DNA of 64,000 nt, from positions 28,321-92,320 of the forward strand of contig CAJTPF010000007.1 of the NCBI GenBank assembly GCA_910578175.1. The letters are read 5' to 3'. Source of the DNA: an uncultured Lachnospiraceae bacterium (GTDB lineage: Bacteria; Bacillota; Clostridia; Lachnospirales; Lachnospiraceae). Every line of letters starts with the position of its first letter. Positions within the stretch are counted from its first letter, which is position 1. The translations under genes were made by a program, and so were the position numbers. The notes under the pieces were generated by a model. It worked only from the letters and a program-made list of their open reading frames with translations. It was not told the DNA's origin and did no database searches. Positions 28,678 through 36,397 of the stretch are shown in pieces.

Positions 28678-28919
28678 TTTCTTTCTCCTTCCCTGTTGCT
28701 TTCTTTCCCAAAACATTTCATCATTCTTGAATGCTGTTATTAAAATTTCGCACAAATTACATTTCAATTTTATCATATTTTTATGCATATTGCCATAAGA
28801 ATTTATTGGAACACCGGAGGCATTTTTAAAAGATGCCAAAATCACGTTTTTCTCCTGAATTAACTTGAATTTGAAAAAAAATAGGAGTAAGATTGGTCTG
28901 ATAAAAAGGAGGCTTACAT

Positions 28920-30254
28920 ATGACAACTGATTTAACCGTAGGAAATCCGAAAAAAGTATTACTTGCATTTACCGTTCCCATGCTGGTCAGCGTAATGTTC
29001 CAGCAGCTTTACAACATAGCCGACAGCGTGATCGCCGGTAAGTTCATAAACGAAAACGCTTTGGCCGCCGTAGGGGCTTCCTATCCCATCACCATGATAT
29101 TTATGGCCATCGCCATCGGCAGTAACGTGGGCTGCTCGGTTATCGTCTCCCAATTGTTCGGGGCAAAAAAATACAGGGATATGAAAACAGCCGTTACGAC
29201 TACCTTTCTGTCCTCTTCCGTCCTCTGTCTCCTTCTGACGGTGTTTGGATTTGTCTTTTGTAACAAGATGCTGCTCCTGCTGGATACTCCGTCCAATATA
29301 ATGAAAGATTCCGTTCTTTATCTCAATATATATATTGCCGGGCTGTTCTTTTTATTCATGTACAATATCTGTACCGGAATTTTTACAGCTTTGGGAGATT
29401 CAAAAACCCCTCTGTATTTTCTGATATTCTCCTCTGTGGGAAATATTCTGCTGGACCTGCTTTTCGTGATAACCTTTCATATGAATATCGCAGGCGTAGC
29501 CTGGGCCACCTTTCTTGCCCAGGGAATTTCCTGTATGCTGGCTTTTATAGCCTTAATGAAACATCTCAAAAAATTTGGTACTGTAGAAAAAGCCCCTGTT
29601 TTTTCCCTGCCAATGCTGAAACAGATCAGTCTGGTGGCCGTTCCCAGTATTCTGCAGCAGAGCTTTGTATCCGTAGGAAATCTCTTTATCCAGAACCTGG
29701 TAAACAAATGCGGTTCCTCCGCAGTGGCAGGCTATTCCGCCGCGGTAAAACTGAATACATTCTGTATCACTTCCTTCACCACTCTGGGGAATGCCTTATC
29801 CAGTTTTACCGCACAGAATATCGGCGCCGGAAAACAAAAGCGTGTCCGGGAAGGATTCCGCTCCGGCTTCTCCATGCTTCTGTGCATCGTAATTCCATGT
29901 ACGCTGCTCTTCTTCTTCGGAGGTTCCCTGATTTTAAAACTCTTTATGAACAACGAAAGTGAAACCGCCATTCAGACCGGTTTCACCTTCTTAAAAATCG
30001 TATCGCCGTTTTATCTGGTCATATCCGTTAAGCTTATGGCAGACGGCGTGCTTCGCGGCGCCGGCGCAATGTTCTGGTTTATGCTGTCTACCTTTTCGGA
30101 TCTGATCATCCGTGTGGCTTTGTCATACATCCTGTATTACCGGTTCGGCTCTGCGGGTATATGGAGTTCCTGGCCGGTGGGCTGGACGATCGCCATGATA
30201 ATTTCGATAATCTGCTATTTCAGCGGAGTCTGGATGAAAAAATACAAGCGTTGA
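28920..30254 (+). CDS. MATE-family efflux transporter
   Basis: 444 residues, 12 predicted helices, with MLVSVMFQQLYNIADSVIAG at the N-terminus and AQNIGAGKQKRVREG in the second half, both MATE hallmarks. Only distantly like the MATE protein at 13.7 kb. Strong AAAGGAGG site. No regulator is adjacent on this side. Substrate unknown; drug or cationic metabolite export is the family role. Confidence 0.9.
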   Translation: MTTDLTVGNPKKVLLAFTVPMLVSVMFQQLYNIADSVIAGKFINENALAAVGASYPITMIFMAIAIGSNVGCSVIVSQLFGAKKYRDMKTAVTTTFLSSSVLCLLLTVFGFVFCNKMLLLLDTPSNIMKDSVLYLNIYIAGLFFLFMYNICTGIFTALGDSKTPLYFLIFSSVGNILLDLLFVITFHMNIAGVAWATFLAQGISCMLAFIALMKHLKKFGTVEKAPVFSLPMLKQISLVAVPSILQQSFVSVGNLFIQNLVNKCGSSAVAGYSAAVKLNTFCITSFTTLGNALSSFTAQNIGAGKQKRVREGFRSGFSMLLCIVIPCTLLFFFGGSLILKLFMNNESETAIQTGFTFLKIVSPFYLVISVKLMADGVLRGAGAMFWFMLSTFSDLIIRVALSYILYYRFGSAGIWSSWPVGWTIAMIISIICYFSGVWMKKYKR

Positions 30255-30387
30255 GAAAACATCTCATGGTTCCTTCCAATGTACCGTAATCAGAATAAGG
30301 ATAAGAATCCAATTTAACTTCAACCCACTGATTTATTTTCAACTCTCCTATATCAGCATTCCCTGTTTCCTTTCCCTTTTTACGTAA

Positions 30388-30880
30388 CTATTCCGTCACC
30401 CAAAGCTGCTCCTGTCCGGATATATCCGTCCGGTTCGTCTCCACCTGTTCCGATGCAGCGATTCCATTATCCGTATTCATGGATGTCATTAATTCCACCG
30501 CTGACTGTGCCTGCTTAGGGTTGTTTCATACACATATGATGCATCAATTATGGCAGACACATCCTCTTTGTCCAACACGGTTCCGTCAGCAAAGGTATAC
30601 TCAAAATTCTGCCAGGAGGAATTGCCTAAATAATTGGAAAGTATCAGGCGGTCCTCTGTTCCTGCAACTGAAAGTTCCAGATTACTGCCGCTTTGCAGCA
30701 ATTCCAGTTCCTCCATGGTGATGTCCTGTCCAAAGGATATCCGGTTGTAACCAAGGTTGTCCGAAATCCGGTCCGTTCTGTATCCTCTTCCGAACGCATA
30801 GCTATCATTGCCGGCCCTGGCTCTCACCGTATCATCCCCAGCTCTGGTGTTCTGCCCCGATTCCAGCTGTTTGCTGACAC
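30388..30880 (-). pseudogene. Remnant of an RTX / hemolysin-type calcium-binding protein
   Basis: Reading from 30880 downward: an RTX-like repeat (AGDDTVRARAGNDSYAFGRG), then ISFGQDITMEELELL and LELSVAGTEDRLILSNY, the pattern of the C-terminal domain found after RTX repeats. A frameshift near 30515 moves the frame, and it continues as AQSAVELMTSMNTDNGIAAS and ends GQEQLWVTE before TAG at 30388-30390. The 5' end is also broken by a stop near 30885. So the last 160 or so codons of a large secreted RTX protein survive in two frames. Confidence 0.6.
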
Positions 30881-31180
30881 GAGGTCAAAAGTTACTCGTT
30901 TTCACGAATAACTTTGAAAAGGCGGATAATAAGGCACGGACGCCGAATATCCACCAGCAATGTCCGCCTGAAAATACCTGCCGCAGAACACTTAGAACTT
31001 CAGCCTGCCTGTAGTGGAGCTGTCTGCCGGTCCCCTTTGTGAAACACTGCGTCCGGTTGCCAATATACACAACTAACCCTTGATGAATTATTATCATCAT
31101 TTCCCTCCCTTCCATATGTACAACAATACAAAAGGCACAAACGAATTTTTCCGTCAATGCCTTCTAACTAATTATAAATC
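30870..31180. other. Region without a convincing gene; imperfect palindrome
   Basis: A 90-codon minus-strand frame (30885-31157) has no good ribosome site and an unlikely composition; I do not accept it as a gene. At 30889-30916 AAAGTTACTCG and CGAATAACTTT form an 11-base inverted repeat with one mismatch around TTTTCA, exactly where the RTX remnant breaks off, perhaps the end of a lost mobile element. Confidence 0.4.
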
Positions 31181-31375
31181 TTATTTTCCAATAAAATATT
31201 TTAACAATTCCTTATATATATCTTGCTCTGATAAACAAGTATCTGTTTGTTGCATTTCTTTTTTTACTTTATCAAACGGCGTTATCTTAGAATCACCGAC
31301 CATATTAGGACTCTGCTTATAATCTCTCACATTAAACCATTCCAAACAGCTATCTGATGTACTAGATTTTAACAT
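31181..31375 (-). CDS. Small hypothetical protein following the truncated XRE gene
   Basis: 64 residues; its ATG overlaps the 3' end of the truncated regulator gene by 14 bases, as in translational coupling. The sequence is charged and probably helical at its C-terminus (SEQDIYKELLKYFIGK). No family recognised and no clear ribosome site, so it may be only the frameshifted tail of the broken neighbour. Confidence 0.35.
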   Translation of the reverse strand: MLKSSTSDSCLEWFNVRDYKQSPNMVGDSKITPFDKVKKEMQQTDTCLSEQDIYKELLKYFIGK

Positions 31376-31645
31376 TAAATTCAGTTTTTTTTATATTCCT
31401 CTGCTCTAATATATCAAATAACTTATTGTAAAAATATTCTCTGCTGTCCATACCAAAATAAGTCACCAACCTAAGCAGCATTTCCATTTTCGTCAAATGA
31501 TCCGAACTCAGCAGAGACATCCAAATCTCTCCAAACTCCTTCTGTTCGCCAAACATCAGATAATCCACTGACACTCCCGTAATTTCTTTCAGCCGACGCA
31601 GGTTTTTAATGGAATTATTATAGCTTCCGCTCTTTACTTCAACTT
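31362..31645 (-). pseudogene. Beheaded XRE-type regulator, paralogue of the gene at 32.5 kb
   Basis: Reads VKSGSYNNSIKNLRRLKEIT, VSVDYLMFGEQKEFGEIWMS and LTKMEMLLRLVTYFGMDSRE, closely matching residues from about 45 on of the intact regulator at 32479-32895. The part encoding the first four HTH helices is missing: the frame begins after a TAA near 31645. A GTG at 31574 could start a 70-residue remnant. It arose by duplication, then lost its head at the junction with the NYN gene. Confidence 0.7.
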
Positions 31646-31662
31646 AAGTTTCTTAATATTAA

Positions 31663-32247
31663 TTATCTTCTACATTTTTCAAAAAAACTTTCTTTTAAAA
31701 TAATAGTATTGTCTACCATAGGTCTTATACTATTTATATTCTGCCCTTGTACCCCAACAACAACTGCTATTTTTCCAATACTTTTTAAAACCTCATATAC
31801 CTTAATATAGTCAGTATCAGCACTTAAAAAAAATGCAATATCATACGAATTATAAAAGGCCTTATTAATAGCATGAACAGCTAAGTTTATGTCTGTACCC
31901 TTTTCTACTTTATAATATGTATTTTTTTCATCAATTTGCATAGGGATATTTTCGTCAACCTGCCTTGCAACATATCTTCCTTCAATAACATCTGTATAAG
32001 GTGCATTTTTCATTCCTATAACCCAATTATAATAATTTTCAAGTTTTTTATCTTTCATCAAAAATTCATCTGGTTTTGGAACAAAAATAAAACCTTTTAA
32101 AAAATCAACATTTGGTATTTGATCACATATGTTTTTAAATAGCTTATTATAATCAAGCTTAGGCGTTGTTTTTCCCAAACTTCTATAATATTTTTGCAAA
32201 GCAATATCAAAATTCATATGATCAATAAAAATCATACCTCTTAACAT
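31663..32247 (-). CDS. NYN-domain (PIN-like) nuclease
   Basis: 194 residues from ATG 32247 with AGGAGG 7 bases upstream. The NYN (LabA/DUF88) pattern is clear: FIDHMNFD with the first acidic residues, GTDINLAVHAI in the middle and FFLSADTDYIKVYEVLKSIG near 140-160, then VVVGVQG. Such proteins are Mg-dependent ribonucleases of the PIN fold. Located between a truncated and an intact copy of the same XRE regulator, with two hairpins in its leader. A defence or toxin-antitoxin role is possible but not shown. Confidence 0.85.
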   Translation of the reverse strand: MLRGMIFIDHMNFDIALQKYYRSLGKTTPKLDYNKLFKNICDQIPNVDFLKGFIFVPKPDEFLMKDKKLENYYNWVIGMKNAPYTDVIEGRYVARQVDENIPMQIDEKNTYYKVEKGTDINLAVHAINKAFYNSYDIAFFLSADTDYIKVYEVLKSIGKIAVVVGVQGQNINSIRPMVDNTIILKESFFEKCRR

Positions 32248-32269
32248 ATATCTCCTCCTAAAATCTAAA

Positions 32270-32342
32270 GGCTTGCACGTACAAACATGCAAGCCCATTC
32301 GGTATCTAATAAGAAACCAGTTTCGAAAAACCAATTTCTTAT
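32270..32342 (-). promoter_or_regulatory. Two tandem hairpins in the leader of the NYN gene
   Basis: In transcript order: ATAAGAAA/TTTCTTAT arms (32335-32342 with 32309-32316), then GGCTTGCA/TGCAAGCC arms (32288-32295 with 32270-32277), then TTTAGATTTTAGGAGG and the start codon. They could attenuate transcription or be a target for the encoded RNase. Confidence 0.5.
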
Positions 32343-32478
32343 CACTTATTATATACAAAAACAACAAAAAAATCAACAACATTTTAGTAATTTTTTATAC
32401 TTTAACCAAATATTTCATAACCGTGCAATTTCTAAAAGTTTCTTTGATTGTTTCTTTTGAAATAATCACATTATTTAA

Positions 32479-32895
32479 CTATTTCTGTTTATTTATATTT
32501 TCACCCCCCCTTTTCATCCACTCCTCCAGAAACGCAATATACTCCTCCTCTTTCTTTCGTTCCGAAAAACATTCCCTGCTATCCACCCCAAAGTAAGCCA
32601 CCAGTCTCAGCAGCATCTTCATTTTCGTCAGATTATCGGAGTTCTCCAGCGACATCCAGATTTCCTCAAACTCTTCCTGTTCGCCAAACATGATGTAATC
32701 AATGGAAATTCCCGTAAGTTCTTTCAAACGGCGCAGGTTTTTAACGGATATATTATAACTCCCGCTTTCCATTTTTTTATACAGCGTAACTGAAATATCC
32801 AGTAATTCTGCAAATTGCTCCTGCGTATGTCCCAGTCTTTCCCTAAGCTTTTTCAACCGTTTCCCCGTTTCTTTTTTCACAATTGTCGTATCCAT
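32479..32895 (-). CDS. XRE-family transcriptional regulator
   Basis: 138 residues from ATG 32895 (a TTG four codons earlier, just after AAAGGTG, is an equally good start). N-terminal XRE HTH: LKKLRERLGHTQEQFAELLD, then SVTLYKKMESG; the C-terminal half is helical and matches the truncated copy at 31.4 kb. It lies upstream of the NYN gene on the same strand with a 230-base gap, so it probably controls that gene. AT-rich surroundings suggest acquired DNA. Confidence 0.85.
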   Translation of the reverse strand: MDTTIVKKETGKRLKKLRERLGHTQEQFAELLDISVTLYKKMESGSYNISVKNLRRLKELTGISIDYIMFGEQEEFEEIWMSLENSDNLTKMKMLLRLVAYFGVDSRECFSERKKEEEYIAFLEEWMKRGGENINKQK

Positions 32896-33053
32896 GTTAA
32901 TTACCAATATACACCTTTCATATTTATTTTGTATCGTATATTGTGTAATTTTATAGAAATTATGATATTTTAACATAAATATAATATATCCCCAACATAT
33001 ATAAAAAGTGATATTTCTGTCACATATTCTCCGTCATCTCACATTTGGCAATA

Positions 33054-33088
33054 AAAAAGGTCTACCGTTCCTGAACAGTAAACCTTTT
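33054..33088 (-). terminator. Terminator of the aldolase/amidohydrolase pair
   Basis: Minus strand AAAAGGTTTACTGTTC / GAACGGTAGACCTTTT with two wobble pairs, then TTATT; directly after the gene ending at 33098. Confidence 0.8.
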
Positions 33089-33097
33089 CTAAAAATT

Positions 33098-34072
33098 TTA
33101 TTCTCTTTCCAACAGCCACTGATAAAATTCCGCATAATCGCTTCTTCTGTCTCTGGTAAAATCTATGGCGGCCGACGGATGCTGATTTAATCTTCCGGTC
33201 AGCAGATACGGAATATCATATCCCCAGACCGTACCGCTTTCTTTCAGTGGGTTGATATGTTTCTCAATAAACTGAAGCACAGGGAATAAATTATACTTTG
33301 GATTTTTCAGAAATCCCAGCAATAATTCCATGGCACAGTTTCCGGCTCCCCGGCCCATACAGCTCATGGTAGCATCCAATAGATTCACACCACGTCCAAC
33401 CGCATCAATCGTGTTGGCAAACGCAAGCTGCTGATTATTGTGAGCATGGATACCAATCTGCTTATTGTACTTCTCCCCGATATTCAGGTACTTGTCCGCC
33501 AGACTTCTCATCTGTTCCGGATAAATGGAACCGTAACTGTCCACAATGTAGATTCCGTCTACATCGCTCTTGCCTAACATCTCTAATGCAACATCCATAT
33601 CAGATTCTTTTGCATTGGAGATCGCCATGATATTACAAGTGGTTTCATACCCCTTGCTCTTGGCATCTTCAATCATATCGATTGCTGCAGGCATGGTATT
33701 TATATAGGTAGCCACACGTATCATATCGATCACACTGTCATCCCTGTCAATAATATCTTTCTTGTAATCACATCGTCCTACATCCGCCATTACGGAAATC
33801 TTCATATCACTGATATTATCACCGACGATGTCCCGAATGGATTCTTCATCACAGAACTTCCATTTTCCAAATTTATTGACGTCAAAGATTTCCTTGGATG
33901 CTTTATAGCCAAACTCCATATAATCAACACCGGCTTTTACATTTGCCTTATATAAATCCCGGATAAACTCATCTGAAAATTCAAAATTATTAACCAGTCC
34001 TCCGTCTCTGATCGTTGCATCCAGAACCTTTATTTCCGGACGAAAATTCATGATACTCTTACTTTCTTCCAT
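33098..34072 (-). CDS. DRE-TIM metallolyase-like aldolase
   Basis: 324 residues of the HMG-CoA lyase / homocitrate synthase superfamily: LDATIRDGGLVNN carries the catalytic Arg-Asp, HAHNNQQLAFANT the metal histidines, and CMGRGAGN the loop near 235. It lacks the long C-terminal regulatory domain of isopropylmalate synthase and resembles 4-hydroxy-2-oxovalerate aldolases and the aldolases next to sugar or nonulosonate genes. The substrate is unknown. It follows the amidohydrolase gene by 41 bases on the same strand and may act on a common metabolite. Confidence 0.8.
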   Translation of the reverse strand: MEESKSIMNFRPEIKVLDATIRDGGLVNNFEFSDEFIRDLYKANVKAGVDYMEFGYKASKEIFDVNKFGKWKFCDEESIRDIVGDNISDMKISVMADVGRCDYKKDIIDRDDSVIDMIRVATYINTMPAAIDMIEDAKSKGYETTCNIMAISNAKESDMDVALEMLGKSDVDGIYIVDSYGSIYPEQMRSLADKYLNIGEKYNKQIGIHAHNNQQLAFANTIDAVGRGVNLLDATMSCMGRGAGNCAMELLLGFLKNPKYNLFPVLQFIEKHINPLKESGTVWGYDIPYLLTGRLNQHPSAAIDFTRDRRSDYAEFYQWLLERE

Positions 34073-34113
34073 AATGCTTAAACTGTCCTTTCTTTCCGGT
34101 ATATTAAACCTGT

Positions 34114-34938
34114 TTATTCTATATTAAGATCTGTAATGTTAAAAATCCGAACCGCATTTCTAAACATCAGATCCTTATATGCTTCTTCTCCGATCATTTG
34201 TTCCAGTTCATTGAAATACCTGCGGTACAGGGACGGTTCCCCAGACCGGTTAAACCGGTATGTGTCCACTCCGTCAATGGGGCTGTCGCTTCCGAAAACA
34301 ATCCTACGGCTTCCGTACCGCCGGATAACTTCTACCGTGGTTTCCAATGGTACCCATGTGGTATCCGCGATCAGGTTATCTGCCTGCGCCATAAGTTCTA
34401 TGGCTTCCCGGTTATCCGTTCCGAGTCCCATATGAACCATGATAAAATCCACCTCCGGATATCGCTTCGCCATTTGATATACATGTTCTGGCGAAGCCTC
34501 TTCACAGCCTCCGGTATGAACCGCCACCGGCAGATGATATCTGGATGCCAGTTCCGCATATGGTATCATTTTGGGTGAATCTGCCGCCGTTTTCGAATGA
34601 TAGGCGTGCAGTTTGATTCCTTTGACAATATCAAGGTTCTCCTCTACCATTCTGCAAAACTCCCGGTCCGCAGTTTCTCCTGCCGGTTTGATCCAGGGCA
34701 TGATACCGACCCTGCCGGAATGAATTCTTGCAAAACGTATACTTCTCTGAAAAGAGTCCTTCTGGGAAATCTGCCGGTCCAAAGGAATCGGTTTCAGATC
34801 ATGACCGTACTCTGCAGAATCACCGTTAGACAAAATGATATAAGATACATCATATCTATCCATCATTTCGGAAACCATATCTTCAGTCATATAAAATCCC
34901 AGCATTTCCGTTAAATGTACATGGGTATCGATCAGCAT
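34114..34938 (-). CDS. Amidohydrolase-family (TIM-barrel metal hydrolase) protein
   Basis: 274 residues from ATG 34938, chosen because AGGAGG lies 6 bases upstream. Metal ligands are visible in order: IDTHVHLTE (HxH) near residue 4, VAVHTGG, FIMVHMGLG and FGSDSPID with the catalytic Asp near 220. Matches the amidohydrolase 2 / TatD-like type, which includes decarboxylases and lactonases. Paired with the DRE-TIM aldolase. Confidence 0.8.
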   Translation of the reverse strand: MLIDTHVHLTEMLGFYMTEDMVSEMMDRYDVSYIILSNGDSAEYGHDLKPIPLDRQISQKDSFQRSIRFARIHSGRVGIMPWIKPAGETADREFCRMVEENLDIVKGIKLHAYHSKTAADSPKMIPYAELASRYHLPVAVHTGGCEEASPEHVYQMAKRYPEVDFIMVHMGLGTDNREAIELMAQADNLIADTTWVPLETTVEVIRRYGSRRIVFGSDSPIDGVDTYRFNRSGEPSLYRRYFNELEQMIGEEAYKDLMFRNAVRIFNITDLNIE

Positions 34939-35234
34939 GGGAAACCTCCTGTCCAAAACAGAATCATATGGATTTGATTCTTCTGTTGTCTGAATATAAA
35001 CTTTACCACTTTAAAGCGTGTTAGCGTTAGTATTATCTATTGTAACCGTTCCAAAGAGTAATGTCAAGAGTAATGTGCCCGGGTATCCTGATCTATATGC
35101 TCAAAAAAGTCAGCTGATAATGCAAGATATCCATAGTGGAGAAATATGAAAATCGAACAGGATGATAACTAAAAATATCAGTCATATTCAAGATACTGCT
35201 TGATGTGGCTGATTTTCTCTTTTTTATCGGTATT
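34939..35234. other. Spacer before the methylase cassette
   Basis: About 300 bases without an acceptable gene. Short open stretches on the plus strand (around 35075-35150) are interrupted by stops. Repeat and promoter elements of the cassette begin at 35235. Confidence 0.4.
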
Positions 35235-35282
35235 TACATTTTATAAAGTTCTTCTACATTTTACAACAAATATTGCATTTTA
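35235..35282 (+). repeat. Three helically phased repeats upstream of the XRE gene, operator candidate
   Basis: TACATTTTA occurs at 35235-35243 and 35255-35263, and TGCATTTTA at 35274-35282. The spacing is 20 and 19 bases (two helical turns), and the last copy overlaps the -35 box, as expected for operator sites of a small HTH controller. Confidence 0.5.
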
Positions 35283-35301
35283 AAAATGTATTTGCTATAA
35301 T
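35273..35301 (+). promoter_or_regulatory. Promoter of the XRE-methylase-DGQHR operon
   Basis: TTGCAT, 17-base spacer, TATAAT; predicted start only about 25 bases before the start codon. Confidence 0.75.
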
Positions 35302-35316
35302 AAAGCTATACAATTG

Positions 35317-35337
35317 CAAAGGAGGATATCTCCTTTG
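35317..35337 (+). promoter_or_regulatory. Perfect inverted repeat covering ribosome site and start codon
   Basis: CAAAGGAG, GATAT, CTCCTTTG. The left arm contains most of the ribosome site and the right arm ends in the TTG start codon of the XRE gene. As RNA it would hide the site; as DNA it could be an operator. Confidence 0.6.
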
Positions 35338-35583
35338 AAGTTTAGTGATGCTATAAAAACAATTCGTAGAAACAGTCTGCTCAGTCAGAGCGACTTTGCT
35401 AATGAAATTGGAGTTTCCTTTTCTACTGTAAATAGATGTGAAAACGGAAAATCCATACCAAAACTTTGTAAACTAAAACTAATTAAAAATTTTTGCAAAG
35501 AGCATAACATCCCTTTCGATGTGGATGCTTATGTTTTGCAATCGACAAAACGGAAATGGAGTAATAACGATGCCAACCATTGA
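35335..35583 (+). CDS. Small XRE-type controller-like protein
   Basis: 82 residues from TTG 35335, chosen because AGGAGG lies 9 bases upstream; an earlier TTG (35314) precedes the site. Almost the whole protein is an HTH: FSDAIKTIRRNSLLSQSDFA then GVSFSTVNRCENGKSIP. Size and position, first in an operon with a methyltransferase, resemble the C proteins that time restriction-modification expression. It overlaps the methyltransferase start by 14 bases. Confidence 0.85.
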   Translation: MKFSDAIKTIRRNSLLSQSDFANEIGVSFSTVNRCENGKSIPKLCKLKLIKNFCKEHNIPFDVDAYVLQSTKRKWSNNDANH

Positions 35584-36397
35584 ACCTTTTGTGCGATGGG
35601 CTGGTGGAAAGACATGGTTGATTCCACACATACCGAATGTTTTGGGGGATTTGCAAATTGAACATTATCATGAACCTTTTTTGGGCGGTGGTGCGATTTA
35701 TTTTTCAATGGAGCACACCAAAAAATCTTACCTTTCCGATGCAAATTCACAACTAATTAATACCTTTATACAAGTAAGAGACAACCCTGAAGAATTGATT
35801 GATTTCTTTATTCAAATGCCTAATACTGAAGATGATTATTACAGAATTCGGACAGAGATCACTGGTGATAACACAATAGCAAATGCAGCAAGATTCCTCT
35901 ACTTAAACCAAACATCGTATAACGGACTATATCGTGTCAATCGAGATGGTAGATACAATGTCCCATATGGATTTCGGACTAACTGGTTTTATAATCCTGA
36001 ACGGATTAGAGCAGCCAGCTTACGATTACAGAATACACGAATTTCTATAGGAGATTTTGAAGTAAACAAGTATCGTATAAAAGAAAATGATTTAGTTTTT
36101 CTTGATCCGCCATATACCGTTTCGCACAACAACAACGGATTTATAGCTTATAACCAAAAACTTTTTTCGTTAGAAGACCAGCAACGCTTAAAACGATTTA
36201 TCGAATACATCAAGGCAAAGGGGGCCTTTTATATTTTGACTAATGCAGCACACGAAACAATTCGCGAAATATTTTTAACACAAGGCGATAGAATTATTGA
36301 ATTACAACGTAATAGCCTCATTGGAGGTAAAAATGCAGCTCGTGTAGCAATCTCAGAATATATTTTCACAAACATACCGGAGGGTAATCATGAATAA
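35570..36397 (+). CDS. D12-class N6-adenine DNA methyltransferase (Dam family)
   Basis: 275 residues from ATG 35570 (GGAAATGGAG upstream). The AdoMet motif PFVRWAGGKTWLIP opens the protein, then EPFLGGGAIYF near 38, NQTSYNGLYRVN in the middle and the catalytic DPPY near 182, followed by YILTNAAHE. The order matches the alpha-class (D12, Dam/DpnM-like) enzymes that methylate adenine N6. The recognition sequence is not deducible here. It overlaps both neighbours, so it is expressed with them, fitting a protective role in a restriction-like system. Confidence 0.92.
   Translation: MPTIEPFVRWAGGKTWLIPHIPNVLGDLQIEHYHEPFLGGGAIYFSMEHTKKSYLSDANSQLINTFIQVRDNPEELIDFFIQMPNTEDDYYRIRTEITGDNTIANAARFLYLNQTSYNGLYRVNRDGRYNVPYGFRTNWFYNPERIRAASLRLQNTRISIGDFEVNKYRIKENDLVFLDPPYTVSHNNNGFIAYNQKLFSLEDQQRLKRFIEYIKAKGAFYILTNAAHETIREIFLTQGDRIIELQRNSLIGGKNAARVAISEYIFTNIPEGNHE

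Noticed and set aside
28678..28919. Rex-type operator before hydC
   Set aside because: TTGTGCGAAATTTTAATAACA looks vaguely similar, but the half-sites are wrongly spaced.
30885..31157. 90-codon minus-strand frame
   Set aside because: No ribosome site, unusual composition, and no domain-like pattern; lies in a decayed patch.
34939..35234. Short plus-strand open stretch (about 35075-35150) as a gene
   Set aside because: Interrupted by stops and without a start or ribosome site.
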